In this document: piece by piece, positions 8,926 through 17,590 of the stretch
Numbering within the stretch: the stretch's first letter is position 1
How the letters are laid out: each line of letters opens with the position of its first letter
Source of the DNA: CAYNSB01 sp964399625
GTDB lineage: Bacteria; Planctomycetota; Phycisphaerae; Phycisphaerales; UBA1924
DNA length: 64,000 nucleotides
Direction: 5' to 3'
Assembly: GCA_964399625.1 (NCBI GenBank)
Contig: CAYNSB010000008.1
Span: 1 to 64,000, forward strand
The notes under the pieces: generated by a model
Seen by the model: only the letters and a program-made list of their open reading frames with translations
What the model was told of the DNA's origin: nothing
The model's database searches: none
Program-made: the position numbers and the translations under genes

Positions 8926-9630
8926 TCAGGAGGTGAACCGGTACACGATCTCGCCCAAGCGCCGCTTGATCCTTCGGGGCAGCGAATACTCGCGCCAGGT
9001 GCCCTGCGTGTGGTGGATGCCGTACGCGACGCCCTCCTTGAGGATCGCGCGATACTGCCGCGGCCCGCGCGGCGTGAACGGATTGAAGATCGGGCGGGCC
9101 GGCGCGTACAGGTCCATGCCCTGCTTGCGCGCACGCTGGTAGATCTTCGTGATGAAGCCCGGCCCCGTCGTCGCCTCGACGTCCACGTCCGGCGCCAGCG
9201 GCGGGTTGGCCTTGAGGTCGTCGATCATCATCTTCCAGAACGGATGCCCGGGGCGCGATGCGAAAAAGGAATTGCAGATCTTCGCCGTGGGCGCCTCGCT
9301 CTGGTCGTCCGTCTCCCACGGGAGCACGATCTCCCGATCGAGCATGTCGAACGGCTTGAGCATCTCGTAATCGGTGTCCATGTACAGCCCGCCCAGGCGG
9401 TACATGAGCAAGTACCGGATCACGTCCGCGCGCATGATGTTCCGCGGGAGGGCCTTGTACGTCTCGAGAAAGTCGGGGAACTCGCTCGTGACGAACGCGA
9501 GGTTGTCCGCGTCGAGCCACAGGCGGTACGTCCAGCCCGGGTGCAGCCGCTGCAGCTTGATCGGGTACGACGCGATCGCGCGAGGCAGCTCGGGCGACTT
9601 GGCGGTTTGGTGGAGCAGCTTGGGAATCAT
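8926..9630 (-). CDS. GT32-type glycosyltransferase (DXD sugar-binding)
   Basis: 234 aa starting MIPKLLHQTAK, the classic start of OCH1/GT32-like enzymes ('IPKxIHQxW'). The conserved stretch MRADVIRYLLMYRLGGLYMDTDYEML contains the DXD motif (D85-T86-D87) that binds nucleotide-sugar with a metal. The family adds hexoses to capsule, LPS or protein-linked glycans. It stands alone, with a tRNA gene upstream and no other glycan genes nearby, so the acceptor is unknown. About 240 bases of featureless spacer separate its stop from the next gene on the same strand. Confidence 0.88.
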   Translation of the reverse strand: MIPKLLHQTAKSPELPRAIASYPIKLQRLHPGWTYRLWLDADNLAFVTSEFPDFLETYKALPRNIMRADVIRYLLMYRLGGLYMDTDYEMLKPFDMLDREIVLPWETDDQSEAPTAKICNSFFASRPGHPFWKMMIDDLKANPPLAPDVDVEATTGPGFITKIYQRARKQGMDLYAPARPIFNPFTPRGPRQYRAILKEGVAYGIHHTQGTWREYSLPRRIKRRLGEIVYRFTS

Positions 9631-9748
9631 GGCAGGTGCACGCGAAAGGCGGGCATGGTAGGCCCTGGCGATTTCGCCTGGTGTTCCATGCGGTGCACCG
9701 CAAGCGTCCGCCGCCAGACACTCCCCCCGGGGGCGATCCCGCGCGCAA

Positions 9749-9820
9749 AGCCACCTCGGGGATTTGAACCCCGGACCTACGCTTTACGAAAGCGTCGCTC
9801 TACCACTGAGCTAAGGTGGC
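9749..9820 (-). tRNA. tRNA-Thr (anticodon CGU)
   Basis: A full cloverleaf folds on the minus strand. It has a 7-bp acceptor stem GCCACCU/AGGUGGC, D-arm GCUC-AGUGGUA-GAGC, anticodon stem ACGCU/AGCGU with loop UUCGUAA (anticodon CGU, reads ACG), 5-base variable loop and T-arm CGGGG-UUCAAAU-CCCCG. The 3' CCA is not encoded. Confidence 0.97.
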
Positions 9821-9932
9821 GTTCACCCGCGTGCCGTCACGGCGGGCAAAGCCGGGAAGTATCGGCTAGCGACCCACGCTTGTCCACCCCGCCACCCACA
9901 CAACCCTGAATCAGCCCCGAGGGCTCGAGCGT

Positions 9933-11291
9933 CTACTCCGCGGGCGTGACGGTCATCCTGGCCCCCATGGACCGGAGCTGATCCAGCTGGCGCCGCCCGA
10001 TCCGGGCCTCGAGCGTCACGCTGGTCGTGTCATAGTCGCGGGAGAGCACCTGCCCGCGGTTCTCGATCGTGTGGATCGTCTTGCCATCGGAAAGGGGCAC
10101 GACGATCCGCACGTGCTCGATCTGCCCCATCGCGGCCGCGCGCACGCGCTGCCGCAGTTCCTCCAGGCCCCGATTCGTCGGATCGCGTGCGCTGATCGCG
10201 ATCGCGCCGGGCGAGCGCCCGCTCCACGCAAGCACCTCCCGATTGTCGCGAAGGCGATCGACCTTGTTGAGCAGCAGCACGACCTCCGGCCGGCGCCACG
10301 CCTGCCCCTCGCTCGCCTCGCGCTGGGCAACCTCCTCGAAGAGCTCCTCGAGCGTCTTGACGACCGTGTCGTGGTGCAGGCCCGCGGCAGGGTCCGCGAC
10401 GTCCAGCACGATCAGCAGCACGTCCGCGTGCGTCGCCTCCTCCAGCGTGGCGCGGAAGCTCGCGATCAGGTTTGTGGGCAGGTCGCGCACGAACCCGACG
10501 GTGTCCGAGAGCATCACGTTGAGGCCCCCGCCCAGGTCCCACTCGCGCGTGCGGCTGATCAGCGTCGCGAACACGCGATCGTCCGCGTACGCCCCGCCCG
10601 CCGTCAACGTGTTGAACAGCGTGCTCTTGCCCGCGTTGGTGTACCCAACCAGGCCCACCGTGAAGAAGTCCAGCTTCCGCTCGCGGACCTCGCGCCGCTT
10701 GCGCGCCTGGATCTCCTCAAGGCGTGCCTGCAGGTCGAGCTTCTTGCGCTGCACGAGCCGCCGGTCGATCTCGAGCTGCTGCTCGCCCGGCCCGCGCGTG
10801 CCGATCCCGGTGAGCCCGCCGCCGCCCACGATGCGCTCCAGGTGGTCCCACATCGCGCGCAGCCGCGGAAACGTGTACTCCAACTGCGCAAGCTCGACCT
10901 GCAGCTTCGCCTCGGCGCTCGTCGCGCGGCTGGCGAAGATGTCCAGGATCAGCTCGCTGCGATCGACGATCTTCCGAAGGGTCACTTCCTCGATCGACGC
11001 GATCTGCTTGGGAGAAAGGTCGTGATCGAAGATCACCGTCGTCGCGTCCAGCGCGTCGCACAGATTCTTCAGCTCGTCAACCTTCCCCTTGCCCATGTAC
11101 GTCCCGGCGACGGGACGCTCCATGTTCTGCGTCAGCTCGCCCACGATCGTCGCGCCGGCCTGCTCGGCGAGCGCCCGCAGCTCGCCGAAGGGGTCCACGC
11201 GGTCATAGTTCGAGTCGGGCAAGCGCACCGCCGCGAGGACCGCCCGCTCGGACTGCAGCTTGATGTCGGTTCGTTCCTTCGGTGCTGGCAT
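9933..11291 (-). CDS. hflX: GTPase HflX
   Basis: 452-aa ribosome-associated GTPase that splits or rescues stalled ribosomes. The N-terminal HflX domain contains the glycine-rich GGGGLTGIGTRGPGEQQLE loop and GTYMGKGKVDEL. The G domain follows with G1 GYTNAGKST, G3 DTVGFVRDLP and G4 NKVD. Length is normal for the family. It starts at ATG 11291, about 70 bases before the stop of the OmpH-like gene on the same strand, so the two may be co-transcribed. The C-terminal extension is ordinary. Confidence 0.95.
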   Translation of the reverse strand: MPAPKERTDIKLQSERAVLAAVRLPDSNYDRVDPFGELRALAEQAGATIVGELTQNMERPVAGTYMGKGKVDELKNLCDALDATTVIFDHDLSPKQIASIEEVTLRKIVDRSELILDIFASRATSAEAKLQVELAQLEYTFPRLRAMWDHLERIVGGGGLTGIGTRGPGEQQLEIDRRLVQRKKLDLQARLEEIQARKRREVRERKLDFFTVGLVGYTNAGKSTLFNTLTAGGAYADDRVFATLISRTREWDLGGGLNVMLSDTVGFVRDLPTNLIASFRATLEEATHADVLLIVLDVADPAAGLHHDTVVKTLEELFEEVAQREASEGQAWRRPEVVLLLNKVDRLRDNREVLAWSGRSPGAIAISARDPTNRGLEELRQRVRAAAMGQIEHVRIVVPLSDGKTIHTIENRGQVLSRDYDTTSVTLEARIGRRQLDQLRSMGARMTVTPAE

Positions 11292-11362
11292 CGCTGGACG
11301 TTAGGCCGACGCTCCGACCAATCGCGCCGCGCATTCGCGTGGCTCGGGCGCGACCTCCGCGA

Positions 11363-12034
11363 TCAGTTGGCCTTCTTGCTCGGGTCGTCGGCCTTGGGCG
11401 TCGAGGGCGTGTCGAGGTTCGTGGAGTCGAGCTTGAGCGACTTGAGCACGGACTCGGTCAGATCGTCGCCGGTGGGCCCGAGCATCATGGGACGAGCGAG
11501 CATCTCCTGGAGCGTCGCGCCCACGGTCGTCGTCATGATCGGGCGCGAGGACGGACGCGTCGTGAACACGTGGGTGTACCCGCCCTTGGAGGCCAGCTCC
11601 TTGACGGCCTCCACCACCCGCTGATGGCAGGAGATGAGCTGGCTGGAATTGAGCTTCTCGATCTCCTGGTCGCGCTGACCAACAGACTGCTGGTAGTCCT
11701 GCTGCTTCTGCTGGGCCTTCTTCGCCAGCTCCTGGTACTTGGGATCGTTCTGCGTGAGCAGGGCGATCTGCTTGTCGATGTCGGCGAAGTCCGTCTCGAT
11801 CGCGCGAAGCTTCGCGACCCAGTCGTTGCTCAGGGTCTCGCGGGCCTTCTTCAGCTCGTCCGTGCCCATCAGGCGCTCCGTGACGATGTACGCATCGACC
11901 GAGGCGATGCGGGCGTTGGCGGGCTGCCCGCCCTGAAGGGCGAGCGCCGGCGTGCCCGCGTTGCGGGAGCCGAGCGCCAACAGAATCGCGACCGCGATCG
12001 CGGAGTAGATGGCAAGACGTTCGCTGGGACGCAT
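11363..12034 (-). CDS. OmpH/Skp-like exported coiled-coil protein
   Basis: 223 aa with an N-terminal hydrophobic signal/anchor (LAIYSAIAVAILLALGS). An OmpH-type region follows: IASVDAYIVTERLMG is the short beta strand, then a long charged helix pair (~60-150: ELAKKAQQKQQDYQQSV). OmpH/Skp proteins are periplasmic trimeric chaperones for outer-membrane proteins. This one has a C-terminal extension rich in Thr/Pro/Lys that is not typical. It is upstream of hflX on the same strand and divergent from the M29 peptidase gene. Confidence 0.78.
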   Translation of the reverse strand: MRPSERLAIYSAIAVAILLALGSRNAGTPALALQGGQPANARIASVDAYIVTERLMGTDELKKARETLSNDWVAKLRAIETDFADIDKQIALLTQNDPKYQELAKKAQQKQQDYQQSVGQRDQEIEKLNSSQLISCHQRVVEAVKELASKGGYTHVFTTRPSSRPIMTTTVGATLQEMLARPMMLGPTGDDLTESVLKSLKLDSTNLDTPSTPKADDPSKKAN

Positions 12035-12163
12035 GGAGTGCTCCTCGTGGGAGGGAAGGTTCAGGGGGCAAGTCTAGCCGGGCGGTGCCGGCAATCTCCG
12101 CGGCCGCAGGGCGGGCTACCCTCCCGCCTCTCTCGGGGCGGGCCCGCGCGACGGAGAAATTGC

Positions 12164-13351
12164 ATGCGCGATCCGCGTTTGGACAAGCTTGCCGATGTGT
12201 TGGTTCGCTACTCGACGCGCGTCAAAAAGGGCGACCTGGTCTGCATCGCCGCGGAGCCCTCGGCGATGCCCCTGATCGAGGCGACGTTCGAGGCGGTGCT
12301 CAAGGCGGGGGGCAACCCCTTCTGGGCGCCGCGCAGCGAGTCGCTGCAGGAACTGCTCCTGGCCCACGGGAGCGACGAGCAGATCAAGCATCTGTCCCCG
12401 ATCGAGATGCATCGCGTCTCGACGATCGACGTGCAGATCGCCTTCTGGGCCGAGCAGAACACGAAGTTCCTCGGACGCATGGATCCCAAGCGCGTCGCCC
12501 TCTCCCAGAGCGCACGCAAGCCGGTCTTCAAGGTCTTCATGGAGCGAGCGGCCAAGTCCAAGGACCCCGGCGGGCTCCGCTGGTGCGGCACGCTGTACCC
12601 CACGCAGGCCTCCGCGCAAGACGCGGAGATGAGCCTGACCCAGTACGAGGACTTCGTGTTCCGCGCAGGGCTGCTGCACCTGGCCGACCCCGTCGCCGCG
12701 TGGCAGAAGGTCCACGACCGCCAGGCCCGCGTCTGCGAGTTCCTGCAGAAGAAGAAAGTGCTCCGGTTCCGTGCGCCCGGGTGGAAGGGCAGCAGCGGCG
12801 GGCACGATGGCACCGACCTCGTCGTCGATGTTGACCCGAGCAAGTCCACTTGGATCAACTGCGGCGGACACGAGAACTTCCCCGATGGCGAAGTCTTCAC
12901 CGGGCCCCAGGGCGTGGACGGACACGTGAACTACACCTTCCCCGCGGTCTACCAGGGACGCGCCGTCGAGGGTGTGCGACTGAAGTTCAAGGGCGGCCGC
13001 GTCGTTGACGCGAGCGCCACCAAGAACGAGGAGTTTCTGATCCAGATGCTCGATCAGGACGCAGGCGCTCGCACCCTCGGTGAGATCGCCATCGGCACGA
13101 ACTACGGCATCACGAACTTCTCGTGCAACACGCTCTTCGATGAGAAGATCGGCGGCACCTTCCACGCGGCGTGCGGCGCGGGCTACCCCGAGAGCGGCAA
13201 CGCCAACGAGAGCGGGCTCCACTGGGACATGGTCTGCGACCTGCGCCCGGACGCTAAGCGCGGCATCGCCGGCGGCACGATCGAGGCCGATGGCGAGGTC
13301 TTCCACCGAGACGGAAAGTTCGTGACCAAGGGTTGGCCGGGGAACGACTGA
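12164..13351 (+). CDS. M29-family metallo-aminopeptidase
   Basis: 395 aa. The ATG at 12164 follows a GGAGAAA site; the much longer open frame upstream is an artefact of GC-rich sequence. The predicted dimetal ligands of the AmpS/AmpT (M29) family are all present with the family spacing: E243 (FPDGEVFTGP), E307 (LGEIAIGTN), H334 and Y341 (FHAACGAGYPESG), H353 and D355 (HWDMVCDL). These enzymes remove N-terminal residues from peptides in the cytoplasm. There is no signal peptide. It stands alone between divergent and convergent genes. Confidence 0.93.
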   Translation: MRDPRLDKLADVLVRYSTRVKKGDLVCIAAEPSAMPLIEATFEAVLKAGGNPFWAPRSESLQELLLAHGSDEQIKHLSPIEMHRVSTIDVQIAFWAEQNTKFLGRMDPKRVALSQSARKPVFKVFMERAAKSKDPGGLRWCGTLYPTQASAQDAEMSLTQYEDFVFRAGLLHLADPVAAWQKVHDRQARVCEFLQKKKVLRFRAPGWKGSSGGHDGTDLVVDVDPSKSTWINCGGHENFPDGEVFTGPQGVDGHVNYTFPAVYQGRAVEGVRLKFKGGRVVDASATKNEEFLIQMLDQDAGARTLGEIAIGTNYGITNFSCNTLFDEKIGGTFHAACGAGYPESGNANESGLHWDMVCDLRPDAKRGIAGGTIEADGEVFHRDGKFVTKGWPGND

Positions 13352-13490
13352 CCGCGTTCCAGCAACGAATCGGCGGAGCGAGCCACGAGCCCGCCCCGCC
13401 GCTCTTCGGACTCATCCATGCGGAGGGATCACGCGACCAGGCGTGCCCGCCCCCCTACCCCGCGAGAACGAACCCCCAGTCAACCCGGCG

Positions 13491-14387
13491 TCAATCCCAG
13501 ATCGACGTGAACGAACCGGGATCGGGGCCTGCCTTCGTGAAGATGCCCAGGAACCGGTTGAGGCGCTTTTCGGCGTCGCCCTCGTCCGATTCGTCATGGA
13601 AGAGCACATCGCGTCGATTCACGCCGTCCTTGGTGGTGTAGGCGAGGCTGTCGGGCGCGACCGACATCAGAAACTCGACGTGGTTGTCGTTGAACGCCAT
13701 GTTCCCTTCCCACGTGCTGCGCGCGCCGTGGATGAGGTTGGTGATGCTGTTCGTGCCGAGCACGAACGTGGGCGTCGGCACGCCCTTCTTGTCGTACGAG
13801 ATGGACTTCACCTCCGGCCCGCGATCGCCCACGATCGGGTCTGCGGCTCCGCAGGAGTTGGTCCACTGCTTCTCAAGGCGAGCCCCGGACGGAAGTATGT
13901 GCGCGTAGCTGTTGTTGCCGGTGCGCTTGTTGGTGAAGTCGACCGCGAACGCCGGGTCCCAAAGCGCCTTGCTTGGCGTGACCGCGGCCTTGGGGTTGTC
14001 GAACTCGTAGGTGTCGTGGACTTTGATCGCGCCGTTCGCCTCGGCCGGGTTGATGAACATCTCCGCGCTGACTTGCCCGCTGAAGATGAGGATGGAGAAG
14101 ATGTTCGCCGTCGTGTCCTTGGCCGTGCCCTTGTCAGCGACGGTGGCGTCGTCCTTGTCATACACGGACGGAAGCGGGTAGCGGTCGTTGTTGCTCTGGG
14201 CGAAGACGACCAGGGCTTGGTGAATCCCGCGAACTTGGGTGGAGTCGCGCAGCTGGCGGCTGCTTCCTCCGCGCCCGTGAGCCGGCCAAAAGATGCCGAT
14301 GAGGCACGTTCCCACGAGAATCACAACGACGATTGTCGCGATCAATTCGGCCAGCGTAAACCCTGCGTACCCGAATCTTCGATTCAT
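13491..14387 (-). CDS. Prepilin-like protein (type II secretion/pseudopilin N-terminus), paralogue 1
   Basis: 298 aa with a class III signal: YAGFTLAELIATIVVV, cleavage expected after the Gly, Glu at +5. The mature part contains RQLRDSTQVRGIHQALVVFAQS, a SILIFSGQVSAEMFINPAEANG block and GNMAFNDNHVEFL, the planctomycete equivalent of the 'H-x9-DG' C-terminal signature. The soluble part is strongly similar to the protein at 37711-38739, while the transmembrane helix differs (IFWPAHGRG instead of LLPALGKAR). RBS GAAAGGA lies upstream of the ATG. Such proteins are exported by a pilus-like machine; no assembly genes are nearby. Confidence 0.9.
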   Translation of the reverse strand: MNRRFGYAGFTLAELIATIVVVILVGTCLIGIFWPAHGRGGSSRQLRDSTQVRGIHQALVVFAQSNNDRYPLPSVYDKDDATVADKGTAKDTTANIFSILIFSGQVSAEMFINPAEANGAIKVHDTYEFDNPKAAVTPSKALWDPAFAVDFTNKRTGNNSYAHILPSGARLEKQWTNSCGAADPIVGDRGPEVKSISYDKKGVPTPTFVLGTNSITNLIHGARSTWEGNMAFNDNHVEFLMSVAPDSLAYTTKDGVNRRDVLFHDESDEGDAEKRLNRFLGIFTKAGPDPGSFTSIWD

Positions 14388-14516
14388 ACGTTGGTCCTTT
14401 CAAGATGTCGGAATCACTGCATCAGGAATGAATGAGTCCGCGATGCGCTACGGGGCACGCGCAAGCGCGGTTCCCAGCCCCTTCGGGCATCACCCACCCG
14501 CCCGAGCCACGCCGAC

Positions 14517-15002
14517 CTAGCGGCGCGAGATCGAAAGGAACATGAGCGTCAGCAGCGCGAGCAGCCCGCCCACGAACGCGGCGCTGAAGTAGCTGCCCTG
14601 GAGGGTCGCTTCAAAGGCGATCGCGAACAGCACGATCGCGATCACGATCGGAGGGCCCAAGCGCGAGAGGCGTGTCTCGCCCTTGGGCGGCTTGATCGCC
14701 TTCGCCGACGGTGCGTCCGGGTGCCCCTCGATCGCGGCCCGTTCGAGCTCGTCGGGATCGATGTCCACCGAGTCCGAACGGATCTGCTTCAAGATCTCCC
14801 GAGCCGACGCCACGTCCCGCCTTCGGACCGCGATGCGGATCGGCTGCGTCGCCGCGATGTCCCACTGCAGCGTGTTGGCGGCGAGCGCGAACGATGCGGC
14901 GGGCACCCCGCGCGCCTGCAACGCCTGCACCATCACTTCGGCCTCGAACTCGGTGCGGGCCGTTGTCAGATCAACAAGGATGTCCGGATCGGGCTGTCTC
15001 AA
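14517..15002 (-). CDS. Small membrane protein with DUF2007-like N-terminus
   Basis: About 161 aa if started at the TTG at 15002. The next upstream start in frame (ATG 15146) would run antisense into rsmH and is less likely. The N-terminal ~75 residues (ILVDLTTARTEFEAEVMVQALQARGVPA ... IAVRRRDVASAREILKQI) match the DUF2007 'putative signal-transducing' pattern, an ACT/ferredoxin-like fold that compares a short strand-helix repeat. Two hydrophobic helices follow (PPIVIAIVLFAIAFEATL and FVGGLLALLTLMFL). Function unknown. It is divergent from rsmH. Confidence 0.68.
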   Translation of the reverse strand: MRQPDPDILVDLTTARTEFEAEVMVQALQARGVPAASFALAANTLQWDIAATQPIRIAVRRRDVASAREILKQIRSDSVDIDPDELERAAIEGHPDAPSAKAIKPPKGETRLSRLGPPIVIAIVLFAIAFEATLQGSYFSAAFVGGLLALLTLMFLSISRR

Positions 15003-15085
15003 GGGCTTCGTCCCGGCATTGTTGGGTGACCATGGCCTGCGATTCCGCGTGCGCCCCGCGGCATCGATCTCGGTAGGCTTTGGGC

Positions 15086-16069
15086 GTGGAACCCACCCTC
15101 GCTCATGTGCCCGTGCTGCTCGAGAAAGTGGTGGGCGTGCTCGCACCGAAGCCGGGCGAGGTGTACCTGGATTGCACCGCAGGTCTCGGAGGGCATGCCT
15201 CGGCCATCGCGGCGCGTGTCGGCCCCGCCGGGGCCATCGTGCTCAACGATGTGGACGCCTCAAACCTGACCGTCGCGAGGGCCCGAGTGCGCGATGTCGT
15301 TCGGGAGATGGAAGGAGGTTCGGCGCGGGGGGAAGGTCCGAGCGAGCCCGAGCCCGCCGGACCGAGGATCATCTCCCTTCACGGCAACTTCGCCGAAGCC
15401 CCTCGCAAGCTCGCCGAACTCCGCCTGCGTGCGGACTTGGTGCTGGCGGACCTGGGCTTCTCATCGAACCAGGTGGACGACCCGGATCGAGGGCTGTCCT
15501 TCATGCGAGACGGGCCGCTCGACATGCGTCTGGACCCGTCTCAGGGGGTCTCCGCGGCGGAGCTCGTCCGATCGCTCCCCGAGGGCGAACTCGCCCGGAT
15601 CATCCGCGAATATGGCGAGGATCGGGCGGCTTCCGCGATCGCGCGGAAGATTGTTCGCGCGCGCGAGGAGTCGCCGATAACGACCACGGCTCGGCTCTCG
15701 GAGATCGTGCGATCGGCGTATGGCGCGGCGGCGGATCGGCACCCGATCCACCCCGCCACGCGGACGTTCCAGGCGCTTCGGATCGCGGTCAACGACGAGC
15801 TGGGCAGCCTCGAGGCGCTCCTGCACGCGATCGCTCTCGGGTGCGCGGGCCCGGGCGCGTGGCTGGCGGGCGGTGCGAGGGTCGCGATCATCTCGTTCCA
15901 CTCGCTGGAGGATCGGATCGTCAAGCGGGCGTTCGCCGGACTGGTCGCGGAGGGAAAGGCCGAACATCTGGGCAAGGGCCCGATCGAGGCCGACGAGTCG
16001 GAGGTGCGGATCAACGTCCGGGCCAGATCAGCGAAGATGCGGGTCATCCGGATTGTGGATAGGTCATGA
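15086..16069 (+). CDS. rsmH: 16S rRNA (cytosine-1402-N4)-methyltransferase
   Basis: 327 aa from GTG 15086 (a GTAGG site 7 bases upstream; a TTG at 15080 is too close to it). It contains HVPVLLEKVV, SAM-binding LDCTAGLGGHA, ADLGFSSNQVDDPDRGLSFM, GPLDMRLDP, HPATRTFQALRIAVNDELG and the C-terminal IISFHSLEDRIVKRAF, all diagnostic for RsmH/MraW. A ~20-residue Gly/Glu/Pro-rich insertion (EGGSARGEGPSEPEPAGPR) sits after the nucleotide-binding region. It is the first gene of the reduced division cluster. No mraZ is seen upstream within the window. Confidence 0.95.
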   Translation: MEPTLAHVPVLLEKVVGVLAPKPGEVYLDCTAGLGGHASAIAARVGPAGAIVLNDVDASNLTVARARVRDVVREMEGGSARGEGPSEPEPAGPRIISLHGNFAEAPRKLAELRLRADLVLADLGFSSNQVDDPDRGLSFMRDGPLDMRLDPSQGVSAAELVRSLPEGELARIIREYGEDRAASAIARKIVRAREESPITTTARLSEIVRSAYGAAADRHPIHPATRTFQALRIAVNDELGSLEALLHAIALGCAGPGAWLAGGARVAIISFHSLEDRIVKRAFAGLVAEGKAEHLGKGPIEADESEVRINVRARSAKMRVIRIVDRS

Positions 16070-16182
16070 GTCGTCGGCACGGCTGGCAGGCCGTGCGGGG
16101 CGCTTGGTAGGATGGAGCCGCGGACGCCAAGGCCGGCGACCGCAGAACATCCCGGTGTGTCGGTAAGCAAGGAAGCTGAACC

Positions 16183-17211
16183 GTGACGCGTGAACACAAG
16201 CTGGCGTTGATTGTCGGTTTTTCTCTATTGCTCCTCGTGGGCGTGCTGATCAGCGACCATGTGTCGTCGTCGCGCCGCCCGCCGATCAACCAGGTCGCGA
16301 GCAGCGAGCAGTCGGTCACGCGGACCACGATCCCCGCGGGAGTCGATCCGACCCGCCTCGTCATGGGCGATCAGGCTCGCTCCTCGAGCGCGTCGCCCGC
16401 CGCTGGCGGATCCGCCACGGCGCAGCCGCCCCTCGTCACGCCCCCCAACGTCGGCGCGACGCTCGTGTCGGCTCCCAAGCCGAGCGAGTCGAGCATGCCC
16501 ACGGACATGATCGCGAACGTCACTCCGGCGGGCGTGCGTTCGAGCGTGCCCGCGGCTTCCGAGAAGCGACTGGGCGGCACGAGCGATCGCATCGCCAGCG
16601 AGTTCGGCTCGCTCACCGAAGCCGTGAAGACCAACGGCGGCAAGGTCGTCGTGGATTCCAGCGGCAACGGAACGATCCATCTGCCGCCGGTGAAAGACCC
16701 CATCGCCAGCAAGACCGCGCCGCGAGCCATCGACTCAACGCCCGTCCGCACCCACACCGTGGGCAAGGGCGACACGCTCGCAGGCATCGCCAGCAAGTAC
16801 TACGGCGAGAGCGGCGCCTGGCGCAAGCTCGCCGAGTTCAACTCCCTCAAGGACGGCACCGTCCGTCTGGGGCAGGCGATCAAGGTGCCAAGCAAGGACG
16901 TCCTCCTCGGCCGCGCCGTCGCGCAGGGCTCGACGCCCTCGGCCCCTGCCGATGCTTCCAAGGCGAGCAAGACGCAGCCCGCGGAGAAGCCCGGCGTCAA
17001 GGGCAAGCCCGCCCCCAAGGCCGGCGAAGCAACGCCGCGCATCGAGCTCGCGACCTACACCGTCCGTCGCGGCGACACGCTGGGCACGATCGCCCAGCGC
17101 ACGATGGGGAGTGCCAAGAAGTGGCGTGAGCTCGCCGAGTTCAACAAGCTCGACGACGAGGACGCCGTGAGCGCGGGCATGGTCCTGAAGATCCCGCACA
17201 CGCGTGGCTGA
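16183..17211 (+). CDS. Membrane-anchored protein with two LysM domains
   Basis: 342 aa. One N-terminal TM segment (LALIVGFSLLLLVGVLI), then a long Ser/Pro/Ala-rich linker, then two LysM peptidoglycan-binding domains at about 187-235 (THTVGKGDTLAGIASKYYG ... VRLGQAIKVP) and 291-340 (TYTVRRGDTLGTIAQRTMG ... SAGMVLKIP). It is inserted between rsmH and the ftsL-like gene, with an 8-base overlap into the latter. That position suggests an envelope or septal role. No catalytic domain is present. Confidence 0.88.
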   Translation: MTREHKLALIVGFSLLLLVGVLISDHVSSSRRPPINQVASSEQSVTRTTIPAGVDPTRLVMGDQARSSSASPAAGGSATAQPPLVTPPNVGATLVSAPKPSESSMPTDMIANVTPAGVRSSVPAASEKRLGGTSDRIASEFGSLTEAVKTNGGKVVVDSSGNGTIHLPPVKDPIASKTAPRAIDSTPVRTHTVGKGDTLAGIASKYYGESGAWRKLAEFNSLKDGTVRLGQAIKVPSKDVLLGRAVAQGSTPSAPADASKASKTQPAEKPGVKGKPAPKAGEATPRIELATYTVRRGDTLGTIAQRTMGSAKKWRELAEFNKLDDEDAVSAGMVLKIPHTRG

Positions 17212-17590
17212 AACGGGGAGTCGTCCGTCGAGCGCCGACGCGGGCGTCGGCCGCACCAGGAGCGCGTGCGTGTTCGCGAAGGTCGTTGTGGTGATCGTCG
17301 GCATCGGCGCCTGCGCGTGCGGGGTGCTCGCGGTCCGCCAGATGCGGACCCAGGCGGCCCACGAGCTCGCCGAGGCCCGGCTCCGCATCATGCAACGGGA
17401 CAACGAGCTCTGGCGACTGCGCTCGCGCATCGCCCAGAACGTGACGCCCGCGCGCGTGCACGAGATGGCCGCCAAGCTCGGATCGCTACAGGCGCTCACG
17501 CCCGAACTCGCGCAGGGAAGGGCGACGCTCACGCCCGACCCGGACGCACGCCTCGCCGGGGCTGCCGTATCGGGGGAGGCACGCCGATGA
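17204..17590 (+). CDS. ftsL: FtsL-like septal protein
   Basis: 128 aa. Short N-terminal tail, one TM helix (~24-45, AKVVVVIVGIGACACGVLAV), then a heptad-type coiled coil (ELAEARLRIMQRDNELWRLRSRI), the topology of FtsL/DivIC. Sequence alone is weak. The assignment depends on its position between rsmH and ftsI, with the start overlapping the LysM gene and the stop overlapping the ftsI start (ATGA). FtsL bridges FtsB/FtsQ with FtsW/FtsI in the divisome. Confidence 0.7.
   Translation: MAETGSRPSSADAGVGRTRSACVFAKVVVVIVGIGACACGVLAVRQMRTQAAHELAEARLRIMQRDNELWRLRSRIAQNVTPARVHEMAAKLGSLQALTPELAQGRATLTPDPDARLAGAAVSGEARR

Noticed and set aside
11282..12163. N-terminal extension of ~290 codons ahead of the M29 aminopeptidase
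   Set aside because: It runs antisense through the OmpH-like gene and is Arg/Leu low complexity. The real start has an RBS at 12164 and gives normal family length.
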